A stretch of 54,523 bases of DNA from the NCBI GenBank assembly GCA_024687165.1, contig JAILEY010000026.1, forward strand, positions 1 through 54,523. The letters run 5' to 3'. Positions within the stretch are counted from its first letter, which is position 1. Every line of letters begins with the position of its first letter. The stretch is from Treponema sp. (GTDB lineage Bacteria; Spirochaetota; Spirochaetia; Treponematales; Treponemataceae). Shown piece after piece: positions 34,646 through 43,894 of the stretch. The notes under the pieces are model-generated. The model worked only from the letters and a program-made list of their open reading frames with translations, ran no database searches and was not told the DNA's origin. The translations under genes and the position numbers were made by a program.

Positions 34646-35578
34646 CTAATTGAGGATTTTATTGAGTACGCTGTCTTTCTGTCTCCAGTTTTTATCGACT
34701 TTAACATTAAGTTCAATATCGACGCGGTATGGAAAAATTTTTCTTGCAGTTTTTATTGATTCAACGCGGATTGTTTTTATCATCTGTGCACCTTTTCCGA
34801 TTACAATGCCCTTCTGACTTTCGCGTTCAACACAAATTTCAGCTCGGACTTTTAGAAGATTTGCTTTTTCCATTTTCATGTCTTTTACATTTACGTAAAT
34901 TGCATGCGGAAGTTCCTGTTCAAGCCGGTTGATTGCTTCTCCGCGGATTATTTCTGCAATACGGAATTCAACTTCCTGATCCGTGTAAAATTCTTCCGGA
35001 TAAAGATGAGGTGCTTCTTCTGCAAGATCGTAAAGAGCCTTAAGAACGTCATTAACATTCTGATCAGCCTTTGCACTCATTTCAACGATTCTTTCCTGAG
35101 AAACGCCGTTTAGAAATTTTGAGATGAAATCGCGTGCTTTTTGAACTGATGCTTTAGAATCTTCTATTTTATTAATTGCAATTACGAGCTTGTTTTTGTA
35201 AGGCTCAAGAAGCTTTGCAATCAGTTCTTCTTCTTCACCATGATCACGGGTTGCATCAATAAGGTAGAGAATTGAATCGCTTTCTTTTATGTTTTCTTCG
35301 GCAATTGCAGTAAGCTTAAGGTTCATCTTTTTTTCGCTGAGATGAAGCCCCGGAGTGTCTATGAATACAAGCTGTCCCAGACTTGTATTAACAATTCCGC
35401 GGATGGCATTGCGTGTTGTCTGCGGAATGCTTGAAACTATGCTTATCATTTCACCGCTTGCAGTATTTAAAAATGTACTTTTTCCTGCACTAGGTCTTCC
35501 TACTATTGAAACCAAAGCTGTTTTTGGACCTGCAGGGGCGATTTCGTATTCTTCTTCAAAATTTTCTGTTTCGTTCAT
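34646..35578 (-). CDS. era: GTPase Era
   Basis: This 310-aa protein has G1 GRPSAGKSTFLN (about residues 27-38), G2 with TTRNAIRG, G3 DTPGL (about 78) and G4 NKIED (about 136). A C-terminal KH domain carries GIVIGKGAQMIKTIR. Gly in the usual GxPNxGKS loop pattern is kept as GRPSAGKS. Era binds 16S rRNA and supports 30S assembly. The first 15 residues are an acidic tail. It lies upstream of sulP on the same strand but sulP has its own promoter. Confidence 0.95.
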   Translation of the reverse strand: MNETENFEEEYEIAPAGPKTALVSIVGRPSAGKSTFLNTASGEMISIVSSIPQTTRNAIRGIVNTSLGQLVFIDTPGLHLSEKKMNLKLTAIAEENIKESDSILYLIDATRDHGEEEELIAKLLEPYKNKLVIAINKIEDSKASVQKARDFISKFLNGVSQERIVEMSAKADQNVNDVLKALYDLAEEAPHLYPEEFYTDQEVEFRIAEIIRGEAINRLEQELPHAIYVNVKDMKMEKANLLKVRAEICVERESQKGIVIGKGAQMIKTIRVESIKTARKIFPYRVDIELNVKVDKNWRQKDSVLNKILN

Positions 35579-35594
35579 GGACTTAGTGTATCAT

Positions 35595-35670
35595 TAAACA
35601 GAATATAGCGCTATATGGAAGCTTTATAGCGCGTTTACGTCACACGCAAGACGACTGGAATCCAATTTTA
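35595..35670 (+). repeat. Element A copy 7 (right half only)
   Basis: This partial forward copy keeps AAACAG, the third hairpin as GCGCTAT...ATAGCGC, the segment CACACGCAAGACGACTGG and the outer arm TCCAATTTTA. The left half is missing. It lies in the divergent era-glgX gap, just upstream of the glgX promoter. Confidence 0.7.
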
Positions 35671-35725
35671 GTTTATTCTAGTGAAATTTGGAGTTTAGAC
35701 TATAAAAGAAAAAATACTTTAAAAG

Positions 35726-35754
35726 TGGAAAAAATCAACTTTGTCTGTTATAAT
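35726..35754 (+). promoter_or_regulatory. Promoter of glgX (near-leaderless)
   Basis: TGTTATAAT (35746-35754) is an extended -10 with consensus TATAAT; TGGAAA (35726-35731) is a weak -35 at 17 bp. The ATG at 35764 is 9 bp downstream with only T-rich sequence between. Confidence 0.6.
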
Positions 35755-35763
35755 TTTTTTGAT

Positions 35764-37902
35764 ATGGAAAGTTTAAGCGCAAATGTTGGCAGCCCGATTC
35801 CTCTTGGAGCAACTTTTTATGGAAACGGTGTAAATTTTGCCGTTTTTTCACGTAATGCAACAAGAGTTACAATAGAATTTTACAATAATCAGGAAGATAC
35901 AGTTCCTGCAAGTCAGTTTGTTTTTGATTCTGCCGTGAATAAGACTGGGGATGTCTGGCATGCTTTTATTCCGGGCATTCAGAAAGGAGCACTTTATCTT
36001 TACCGCGTAGACGGACCTTTTGAACCTTCACAGGGCCACAGATTCAATCCTAAAGATAATCTTTTAGATCCATATGCAAAGGCTATAACAAATACTTCTT
36101 TATTTTACAATCTTCCGCCGAATTATAAGCCTGTTGTAGATAAAATCGATATTTCTCAGCAGGAAGAGAGACCGGATCATCTTTTTCCAAAATGTGTCGT
36201 TGTTGATAATGATGAATTTAACTGGGAAGGGGACAGACCGATTAACAGACCTTTGAGTGAAAGTATAATTTATGAGGTTCACCTTAAAGGCTTTACGGCC
36301 GGTAAAAATGCTTGTGTTGAATTTCCGGGAACTTATGCGGGTTTTGTGCAGAAAATTCCGTATCTTAAGGACCTTGGAATTACTGCGGTTGAACTGCTGC
36401 CGGTTTTTGAGTTTGATGAATTTGAAAACAGCAATGTGAATCCTCGTACCGGTGAGAGAATGAAGAATTACTGGGGCTACAGCACGATGAATTTCTTTGC
36501 CCCAAAAGCTTCGTATGCCGCAGATAAAAGACCCGGCGGCTGTGTAAATGAGTTTAAGAATCTTGTAAAGGAATTTCATAAGGCTGGAATCGAAGTAATT
36601 CTTGATGTTGTTTACAATCATACTGCAGAAGGAAATGAGCACGGCGTTTCTTTAAGTTTCCGCGGATTTGAAAACAGTGTTTACTATACGCTCGTCGAGA
36701 GTCACAAAGAATATTACATGAATTTTTCAGGCTGCGGTAACACGGTGAACTGTAATCATCCTGTCGTAAGAAATTACATTCTGGACAGTTTGCGCTACTG
36801 GGTTTTAAATTATCATGTTGATGGTTTCAGATTTGACCTTGCTTCGATTTTGACACGCGGAACAGACGGGGTGCCGATGAACTGGGCTCCTCTTACAAAT
36901 GCGATTTCAGAAGATCCTGTGCTTAGAAATACAAAAATTATTGCAGAACCATGGGATGCCGGTGGAGCATATCAACTTGGCGGTTTCCCTGGCGGCAGAT
37001 GGGCAGAATGGAATGACAGATTCCGTGATGATATCCGCAGATTCTGGCGAGGGGACGAATATATTTCTACGGAAGCTGCAACACGCATGAGCGGTTCTTC
37101 GGATCTTTTTACTATTTCAGGACGATCTCCGGCTCACAGTATAAATTATGTAACATGTCATGACGGCTTTACGATGAACGATCTTGTGAGCTACAACGGT
37201 AAACATAATGATGAAAATGGTGAAGGTAATCGTGACGGAAGTGACAGTAACTGGAGTTATAATTACGGTTTTGAAGGTCCGACACTCAACCCGATGATCG
37301 AGCGCATGAGAAACAAGCAGATGAGAAATTATATTCTTACGCTTATGGTTTCTCAGGGAACACCGATGCTTCTTGGCGGTGACGAATTCCGTCGTGGTCA
37401 GCAGGGAAATAACAACGCTTACTGTCAGGATAATGAAATAAGCTGGTTTAACTGGGATGACTGTGGTTTGAATTCAAAGCTTGTTGATTTTACAAAAAAG
37501 GCAATCAGACTCAGAAAGGAACATCCGGTTTTCAGCCGCAACAGATTCTTCAATGGATACAAGGCTGGAAATGCTCAGGACATTCAGTGGTATGCGGAAG
37601 ACGGAAGTAATCCTGACTGGGCAAAACTTTCAAGGTTCCTGGCCTTCAGATTATCCGGGGCTGCCAATATCTGCAGTGATAAAGATAAAAATTATGATTT
37701 CTTTGTAGCTGCAAATACAGACAGACAGGATAAAACAGTAAAACTTTCTACCCTTACAGATGGAAGAAAATGGTACAGAGTTGCGGATACTTCAATAGAA
37801 GATGAAACTTCGATTCTTTCCGCGGAAGATGCAGAAAAACTTCCGGCGCAGGAAAGATACGTGCTTCCTTCAGGTGCAATGATCGTTCTTGTTGCAAAAT
37901 GA
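35764..37902 (+). CDS. glgX: Glycogen debranching enzyme GlgX-type (isoamylase family)
   Basis: Translation from ATG 35764 gives 712 aa; a GTG at 35725 would place the promoter inside the gene. The N-terminal CBM48-like domain (GATFYGNGVNFAVFSRNATRV) precedes the GH13 barrel: LDVVYNHTAEGNE (region I), DGFRFDLAS with the catalytic nucleophile Asp (II), IIAEPWDAGG with the acid Glu (III) and YVTCHDGFT (IV). It hydrolyses alpha-1,6 branches of glycogen after phosphorylase action; glgP follows 90 bp downstream. Confidence 0.94.
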   Translation: MESLSANVGSPIPLGATFYGNGVNFAVFSRNATRVTIEFYNNQEDTVPASQFVFDSAVNKTGDVWHAFIPGIQKGALYLYRVDGPFEPSQGHRFNPKDNLLDPYAKAITNTSLFYNLPPNYKPVVDKIDISQQEERPDHLFPKCVVVDNDEFNWEGDRPINRPLSESIIYEVHLKGFTAGKNACVEFPGTYAGFVQKIPYLKDLGITAVELLPVFEFDEFENSNVNPRTGERMKNYWGYSTMNFFAPKASYAADKRPGGCVNEFKNLVKEFHKAGIEVILDVVYNHTAEGNEHGVSLSFRGFENSVYYTLVESHKEYYMNFSGCGNTVNCNHPVVRNYILDSLRYWVLNYHVDGFRFDLASILTRGTDGVPMNWAPLTNAISEDPVLRNTKIIAEPWDAGGAYQLGGFPGGRWAEWNDRFRDDIRRFWRGDEYISTEAATRMSGSSDLFTISGRSPAHSINYVTCHDGFTMNDLVSYNGKHNDENGEGNRDGSDSNWSYNYGFEGPTLNPMIERMRNKQMRNYILTLMVSQGTPMLLGGDEFRRGQQGNNNAYCQDNEISWFNWDDCGLNSKLVDFTKKAIRLRKEHPVFSRNRFFNGYKAGNAQDIQWYAEDGSNPDWAKLSRFLAFRLSGAANICSDKDKNYDFFVAANTDRQDKTVKLSTLTDGRKWYRVADTSIEDETSILSAEDAEKLPAQERYVLPSGAMIVLVAK

Positions 37903-37992
37903 TGGATGAATTTAATGAATGTTATTAGTGTAAATATTGAATTTTGATAAGAAGTTCAACAATCAATTTGAAAGTTATTTTTGGAGGAATAT

Positions 37993-40440
37993 ATGACTTT
38001 TGATGCAGAACAGTTTAAGGAAAACCTTACAGCCCGTCTTAGAAGACAGTACGGAAAGGACATTTCACAGGCAAACAAGCATGACATTTTTGATGCAGTT
38101 AGTGCCAGTGCTCTTGAAATCATCATGCCGAACTGGATGGAAACACGCAAAGCTTATGAAGCTAAACCTACAAAGCAGCTCTGCTATCTCAGCGCAGAAT
38201 TTTTGATGGGTCGTGCACTTTCAAACAATCTTATCAATGCCGGAATCATGGACAAGGTAAATGAAGTTCTTAAAGGAATGAACATCAATTATGACCTTGT
38301 TGAAGATGAAGAACCTGATGCAGGTCTTGGAAACGGAGGTCTTGGACGTCTTGCTGCATGTTTCCTTGATTCCCTTGCAACACTTGAATATCCTGGATAT
38401 GGATACGGAATCCGCTATCAGTATGGTATGTTTGAACAGCACATTGAAAATGGTTACCAGGTTGAATATCCTGATAACTGGCTCAAGCACCGTGATCCAT
38501 GGGAAATTAAGAGATCTGATCTTTCTGTAACAGTAAAATTCGGCGGACAGATTAAATACGGAAAGACTCCTGACGGACAGGACAGATTCTTCCTTGAAAA
38601 TGCTGAAGAAGTTATTGCAACTCCATACGATATGCCGATCGTTGCTTACGGCTCAAATACTGTAAATACTCTCCGCTTGTGGCAGGCTTCTTCTCCAAAC
38701 GGATTTGATCTTCAGCTTTTTAACGACATGCAGTATCATCGCGCAGTTGAAAGACAGAATGATGCAGAAAATATCAGCCGTGTTCTTTATCCGAATGACA
38801 ATGGTCCGATGGGAAAGGAACTCCGCTTAAGACAGCAGTACTTCTTTACATCAGCTTCACTTCAGGATCTTATCCATCATTATGTAAATACAGTTGGAAC
38901 AGACTTTTCTAAATTCCATGAATATTATGTAATTCAGCTTAATGATACTCATCCTGTAGTTGCAATTCCTGAACTTATGCGCATTCTTCTTGATGAATAC
39001 AATGTCGGTTGGGATGATGCATGGAATGTTGTTACAAAAACTTTTGCATATACAAACCATACAATTCTTGCAGAAGCTCTTGAAAAGTGGCCGATCGATG
39101 TATTCCAGAGACTTCTTCCACGTGTTTACCAGATTATTGAAGAAATCAACCGACGTCTTGTTATTGAACTTCGCCAGAAGTTCCCTGGAGATTATTACAA
39201 TCAGAATCACATGGCAATCATTCATGATGGAAAAGTTTATATGGCATGGCTTGCAATCCACGCAGGTTTCTCTGTAAACGGAGTTGCAGCTCTTCATACA
39301 GAACTTCTTAAAACTCAGGAACTTAAGAACTGGTACACATTGTATCCTGAAAAATTTAACAACAAGACAAACGGTGTTACTCAGCGAAGATGGCTTCTTG
39401 CTTCAAACCCTGAACTTGCTTCATTTATTACAAAGAGAATCGGTGACGGATGGGCAAAAGATCTTGATCAGCTTAAGGGACTTGAAAAATATGTTGATGA
39501 TGAAGAATCAATCAATGAACTTATTGAAATCAAGCGCCACAACAAAGAAAAGCTTGCTGATTACCTCAAGCACACACAGAATGAATTCCTTGATCCTGAA
39601 AGCATTTTTGATACACAGGTTAAGCGTCTTCATGAATACAAGAGACAGCTTTTGAATATTCTGCACATTATGTATGAATACAACAGAATCGTTGAGGATC
39701 CAAATTACAATCCTCCTGCACATACATACATCTTTGGTGCAAAGGCTGCTTCAGGTTATCGTCGTGCAAAATCTATCATCAAGCTTATTAACACAGTTGC
39801 AGATAAGATTAACAGCGACCGCCGTGTCCGCGGAAAGCTCCGTGTTGTATTCGTAGAAAATTACCGTGTTTCTGTTGCAGAAAAAATCATTCCGGCTTCT
39901 GATGTTTCAGAACAGATTTCTACAGCGGGGTATGAAGCATCTGGTACTTCAAACATGAAGTTTATGATGAACGGTGCACTTACAATCGGTACACTTGACG
40001 GTGCTAACATTGAAATCGTTGAGGAAGCTGGTACTGAAAATGCATTTATCTTCGGACTTAAGGCTGATGAAATCATCAAGATGAAGAATGAACATTCTTA
40101 CAATCCACAGAAGTATCTTGACCGCAACCCTCAGCTTGCAAAAGTTGTAAATCAGCTTGTTGACGGAACTTATGATCCGACTGGAATGCTCTTCAAGGAA
40201 CTTCACGATTCTATCGTTTACGGTGTTGAAGGTCAGCAGCCTGATGTTTACTTCCTTCTTGCAGACTTTGAATCATACTGTCAGGCACAGGACAAGATTG
40301 CAAAGGAATATGCAGATCCAAAATCATGGGCACGTAAATGTCTTATAAATATTGCAAATTCCGGAAAGTTCTCTTCTGACCGTACAATCGAAGATTACGT
40401 AAAGGACATCTGGAAGCTCAAGAAGGTTGAAGTAAAATAA
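37993..40440 (+). CDS. glgP: Glycogen/maltodextrin phosphorylase
   Basis: Translation from ATG 37993, with GGAGG 5 bp upstream, gives 815 aa. LGNGGLGRLAACFLDS, the substrate-region NDTHPVVAIPELMRIL, TRRWLL-type segments and the PLP-site region EASGTSNMKFMMNGALTIG are all present, with GTLDGANIEI after it. The PLP-binding Lys lies in NMKFMMNG. It releases glucose-1-phosphate from alpha-1,4 chains and works with GlgX. The Shine-Dalgarno and biased codons suggest higher expression than glgX. Confidence 0.96.
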   Translation: MTFDAEQFKENLTARLRRQYGKDISQANKHDIFDAVSASALEIIMPNWMETRKAYEAKPTKQLCYLSAEFLMGRALSNNLINAGIMDKVNEVLKGMNINYDLVEDEEPDAGLGNGGLGRLAACFLDSLATLEYPGYGYGIRYQYGMFEQHIENGYQVEYPDNWLKHRDPWEIKRSDLSVTVKFGGQIKYGKTPDGQDRFFLENAEEVIATPYDMPIVAYGSNTVNTLRLWQASSPNGFDLQLFNDMQYHRAVERQNDAENISRVLYPNDNGPMGKELRLRQQYFFTSASLQDLIHHYVNTVGTDFSKFHEYYVIQLNDTHPVVAIPELMRILLDEYNVGWDDAWNVVTKTFAYTNHTILAEALEKWPIDVFQRLLPRVYQIIEEINRRLVIELRQKFPGDYYNQNHMAIIHDGKVYMAWLAIHAGFSVNGVAALHTELLKTQELKNWYTLYPEKFNNKTNGVTQRRWLLASNPELASFITKRIGDGWAKDLDQLKGLEKYVDDEESINELIEIKRHNKEKLADYLKHTQNEFLDPESIFDTQVKRLHEYKRQLLNILHIMYEYNRIVEDPNYNPPAHTYIFGAKAASGYRRAKSIIKLINTVADKINSDRRVRGKLRVVFVENYRVSVAEKIIPASDVSEQISTAGYEASGTSNMKFMMNGALTIGTLDGANIEIVEEAGTENAFIFGLKADEIIKMKNEHSYNPQKYLDRNPQLAKVVNQLVDGTYDPTGMLFKELHDSIVYGVEGQQPDVYFLLADFESYCQAQDKIAKEYADPKSWARKCLINIANSGKFSSDRTIEDYVKDIWKLKKVEVK

Positions 40441-40446
40441 TTTTCT

Positions 40447-42396
40447 TTAAGGCTCGGCAACATCGAGTAAAGCCGCACTTGCAAGATCCTTGTTGATTTT
40501 GTATCGTGCGGCTTTTTCTTTTGTAGTTCCCGCTTCATCAAGAGACAGCATCTGCTTTTCTTTTACTGCAGCTTCTTCTTTATAAAGACGTTTTGCCTGA
40601 AGTAGAATATCTGATGCAATCTTTGCCTTAACACCAAGAGCCTGTGCAATTTCACTTTCACTTGATTCAGCAAGACGTTTTAAAGTTCCGAATTTTTTCA
40701 TTAATTCAGAGTCTCGTTTTGGACCGACACCTGGAATTTTTGTAAACGGAGAAATTGTATTTTCTTTTGTTCTTAATTCCTGATTTCGGCTTGTGGCAAA
40801 TCTGTGAGTTTCATCTCTGACCCGCTGCAAAAGCCTTAGTGCATCGCTTCGTTTTGGAAGGCAGACAGGAGCTTTTGCATGTGGTCTCCAGATTTCTTCG
40901 TCGCGTTTTGCAAGTCCCGCAATAGGAATGTCCAGCCCAAGGGAAGAAATAATTTCATAAACTGCATTTACCTGTCCGATGCCACCGTCAATCAGAATTA
41001 AATCAGGAAGCTCTTTATTTTCATTTAAAAGCCTTGAGTATCTTCTTGAGGTCGCTTCTTTCATGCTGGCAAAATCATCAATCAGCCCGTCCGTAGTTTT
41101 TAATCTGAAATATCTGTAGTTTTTTTTGTCAGGATTTCCGTTGTAAAAGCTGATTAAAGACGCTACAGGAAATTTTCCGCCTATGTGAGCAATATCAAAT
41201 CCTTCTATTCTGACGGGAAGTTTAGGCAGCTTAAGTTTTTCTTTAAGTTCTTCCATAGCAGGAAAGTCTCCCCGTTCCCTCATCCGCCTGATTATATCCT
41301 CATGTGCATTTTGCCGCGCCATGTTTATTGAAGCAATGTGCAGTGCATTTGGATTTTCAACTCCTTCAACAACATTTTCAATATGAGTTTTGATTCCGTA
41401 AGTTTCTTCAATCCATTTTTGCATCAGTTCGCAGCCTTCAGAATTTGTGACGTATATGTGAGGCGGAATCACTTCTTTTTCTGTGTAGTAAGCACCCATG
41501 AATTCCGGAATCAGCTCTGTGTCTTCATTGATTGAAATCGTGCGGAAATTATCTCTTCCCAAAAGTTTTCCTCCGCGCATTTTAAGCACAGTAAAGCTTA
41601 CAAGTTCTCCTTCACGCCATGAAGCAATGTAGTCTTTGTCCGTATCATCAAAGCTTTCCACAACATTCTGATTTTGAAGAACTGAAAGAGCTTTTATTCC
41701 GTCTCGCAGTCTGGCTGCTTTTTCAAAATTGAGTGAGGAGGCCGCATCTTTCATCTGCTGTTCCAGGAATTTAAGGGATTTTTCATCTTTACCCTCAAGT
41801 AGACCTAAGATTTCTTCGATATATACATTATAGGTGGAGCTGTCGGTTTTTTTACAGCATGGAGCCGTACATCTGCCTATGTGGTAATACATGCAGGGTG
41901 ACGATTTTTCCTGGAATCTTCTGCAGTGTCGTAACGGATATATTTCGTAGAGTGTTTCTATGAATGTGTCGAGTGCAGCTGCATCCGGGAAGGGACCAAA
42001 GTATTTTGAACCGTCTGAAACGGCGTTTCGTGTCTTGTAGATGCGCGGAAATTTTTCGCTGGTTACTTTAATCACCGGATAGGATTTTCCGTCTTTAAGA
42101 CAGATATTGTACTTTGGTGAGTATTTTTTTATGAGGTTGTTTTCAAGAAGAAATGCCTCATATTCGTTGCTCGTTGTAATGTATTCAATTGACCGGGCAT
42201 TGCTGATCAGAAGCTTCGTCTTGATGTCCTTGTTTCCGCTGAAATAGGATGTAAGCCGATTCTTTAAGTTTTTAGCCTTGCCGACGTAAATTATAGTTTC
42301 TTTTTCATTGCGCCACATATAAACGCCGCTTTGAGAAGGAGCTTTTAATGCTGTCTGGTGGAGAATTTCTCTGAAATTAGGATTATGGTCGTTCAT
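40447..42396 (-). CDS. uvrC: UvrABC excinuclease subunit C
   Basis: This 649-aa protein has an N-terminal GIY-YIG nuclease domain (SGVYMWRNEKETIIYVGKAKNL), a CxxxxxC zinc-like cluster region (HIGRCTAPC), a UVR domain (about residues 200-235), an RNase H-like 5' nuclease domain (IEGFDIAHIGG; DLILIDGGIGQ) and C-terminal helix-hairpin-helix motifs (IPGVGPKRDSELMKKF). It makes both incisions in nucleotide-excision repair. It converges with glgP, 6 bp apart, and its ATG is directly next to that of the divergent 42397 gene. Confidence 0.96.
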   Translation of the reverse strand: MNDHNPNFREILHQTALKAPSQSGVYMWRNEKETIIYVGKAKNLKNRLTSYFSGNKDIKTKLLISNARSIEYITTSNEYEAFLLENNLIKKYSPKYNICLKDGKSYPVIKVTSEKFPRIYKTRNAVSDGSKYFGPFPDAAALDTFIETLYEIYPLRHCRRFQEKSSPCMYYHIGRCTAPCCKKTDSSTYNVYIEEILGLLEGKDEKSLKFLEQQMKDAASSLNFEKAARLRDGIKALSVLQNQNVVESFDDTDKDYIASWREGELVSFTVLKMRGGKLLGRDNFRTISINEDTELIPEFMGAYYTEKEVIPPHIYVTNSEGCELMQKWIEETYGIKTHIENVVEGVENPNALHIASINMARQNAHEDIIRRMRERGDFPAMEELKEKLKLPKLPVRIEGFDIAHIGGKFPVASLISFYNGNPDKKNYRYFRLKTTDGLIDDFASMKEATSRRYSRLLNENKELPDLILIDGGIGQVNAVYEIISSLGLDIPIAGLAKRDEEIWRPHAKAPVCLPKRSDALRLLQRVRDETHRFATSRNQELRTKENTISPFTKIPGVGPKRDSELMKKFGTLKRLAESSESEIAQALGVKAKIASDILLQAKRLYKEEAAVKEKQMLSLDEAGTTKEKAARYKINKDLASAALLDVAEP

Positions 42397-43890
42397 ATGC
42401 TTAAAAAAGTTAATGTAGTTATTATAGCAGTTATTCTTCTAGTTTTGAATATGTCATATGCCGAAGAAAAGGTTAAAGTTTTCGGCGGAAAGAACGGATG
42501 GCCTCATCTGGAAAAAATGGATGGCGTAGTGATCGGTAAAGGGCAGTACGGATATGATGCCGTTGTTCTTGCAACAAACAGCCGCCCTGTAGATAAAGAT
42601 ACGGATCTTCTTTTAAATTTTGAAGGAAAAGAAATTCACGATCTGGCAGGAAAATATACAGTTTCTTCTAATAAAATAACAGCTTCTGATAATTCCTGCA
42701 TGGGGAAAAAAGCTGGTCTTGTCCGCGGAAACGGAGGAATCACTCTTAAAGGAAACAGATCTACGATTTTCGGTTCATCCGGTGCAGTCGGTTCTTTCCT
42801 GATTGAATTCTGGCTTAGACCTTCAATTGCAGAAAACGGTGAAATTGTTTTTTCATGGAGATCTTCCCGCACAGTTGCAAACTATCCTCTTTACCAGATG
42901 ATTTCAGCAAGCTTTTCAGGCAATCATCTTGAGTGGGCATTTACAAATGTTTTTAACGGCTACACAGAAAATAACGGCGAAATAAAACTTTCAAGTTATA
43001 CAACGATTATTCCTGATGTGTGGATGCATCATTCAATCAGTTTTGATCAGAATACCGGCCTTCTTGAATACAGAATTAACGGTCAGCTTGAAGCACTTGA
43101 ATTTATCACTACAAACGGACATGAAAAGGGCGGATCAATTTATGAGCCTCAGATTGGTGTTCCTGCAGATATAGACATTTGTTCTCATTACACTGGCCTT
43201 GTTGATGATTTTAGAATCCAGAGAAATTCTCAAAGTGAAATTGCAGAAAACCTCAGACATGATAATTACAAAACTGAAGGCGGAAGATTTGTAACAGAAC
43301 CTATTCTTCTTTCCTATGGTTCAAGATTGAAAAAAATTGATGCGATTGTAAAAACTCCTTCTCAGACAGATGTAGAATTTTATGTGAGAAGTGGAGATAA
43401 TTATTTTAACTGGACGGATGACAGTCCTGAATGGATTCCGGTAAAAAATCATCAGGAAATTAAAGATGTAAAGGGCTTGTATTTTCAGGTTGCGGCAGAT
43501 CTTTATCCTGATGGAAACGGAGCAAAGACTCCTTCAGTGACGGAAGTAAAATTAACGTACACCGAAATACCTTCTCCGATTGCACCTTTCTACCTGAATG
43601 CAAGTGCACAGGATGGTGAGGTTGTTCTTACATGGCCTTATTCTGTTGATGAAAGTGTAGGCGGGTATTATGTTTTCTACGGAGAACGTCCGGGAGAATA
43701 TCTGGGGCGCACCGCTGTTGAGGGTACATCTCCAATCAATGTTGGTAATGTAACTTCGGCAACAATAAGCGGATTGAAAAACGGCAAAGTTTATTATTTT
43801 GCAGTCGCGTCATATTCAAAATATGATGATAAGATTATGGGAGAACTTTCAAAGGAAGTGTTCGCCCGCCCATTAAAAAACAGGAAGTAA
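42397..43890 (+). CDS. Secreted LamG-like/fibronectin type III protein
   Basis: Translation from ATG 42397 gives 497 aa with a signal peptide (VNVVIIAVILLVLNMSYA, cleavage probably after SYA). Residues about 70-290 look like a concanavalin/LamG-type beta sandwich (LIEFWLRPSI, MHHSISFDQNTGLLEYRING, GLVDDFRI). A C-terminal FN3 domain (about 400-485: VVLTWPYSVDESVGGYYVFY) follows. It is probably periplasmic or surface-located and binds sugars or proteins. It is 4 bp from the TPR gene, so it is co-transcribed with it. In-frame starts at 42358 and 42385 would run into uvrC and spoil the signal peptide. Confidence 0.8.
   Translation: MLKKVNVVIIAVILLVLNMSYAEEKVKVFGGKNGWPHLEKMDGVVIGKGQYGYDAVVLATNSRPVDKDTDLLLNFEGKEIHDLAGKYTVSSNKITASDNSCMGKKAGLVRGNGGITLKGNRSTIFGSSGAVGSFLIEFWLRPSIAENGEIVFSWRSSRTVANYPLYQMISASFSGNHLEWAFTNVFNGYTENNGEIKLSSYTTIIPDVWMHHSISFDQNTGLLEYRINGQLEALEFITTNGHEKGGSIYEPQIGVPADIDICSHYTGLVDDFRIQRNSQSEIAENLRHDNYKTEGGRFVTEPILLSYGSRLKKIDAIVKTPSQTDVEFYVRSGDNYFNWTDDSPEWIPVKNHQEIKDVKGLYFQVAADLYPDGNGAKTPSVTEVKLTYTEIPSPIAPFYLNASAQDGEVVLTWPYSVDESVGGYYVFYGERPGEYLGRTAVEGTSPINVGNVTSATISGLKNGKVYYFAVASYSKYDDKIMGELSKEVFARPLKNRK
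42421..42449 (-). promoter_or_regulatory. Candidate uvrC promoter inside the divergent gene
   Basis: On the minus strand TTCAAA (42449-42444), 17 bp and TATAAT (42426-42421), 24 bp before the uvrC ATG. It lies within the signal-peptide codons of the 42397 gene. Confidence 0.5.
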
Positions 43891-43894
43891 AATC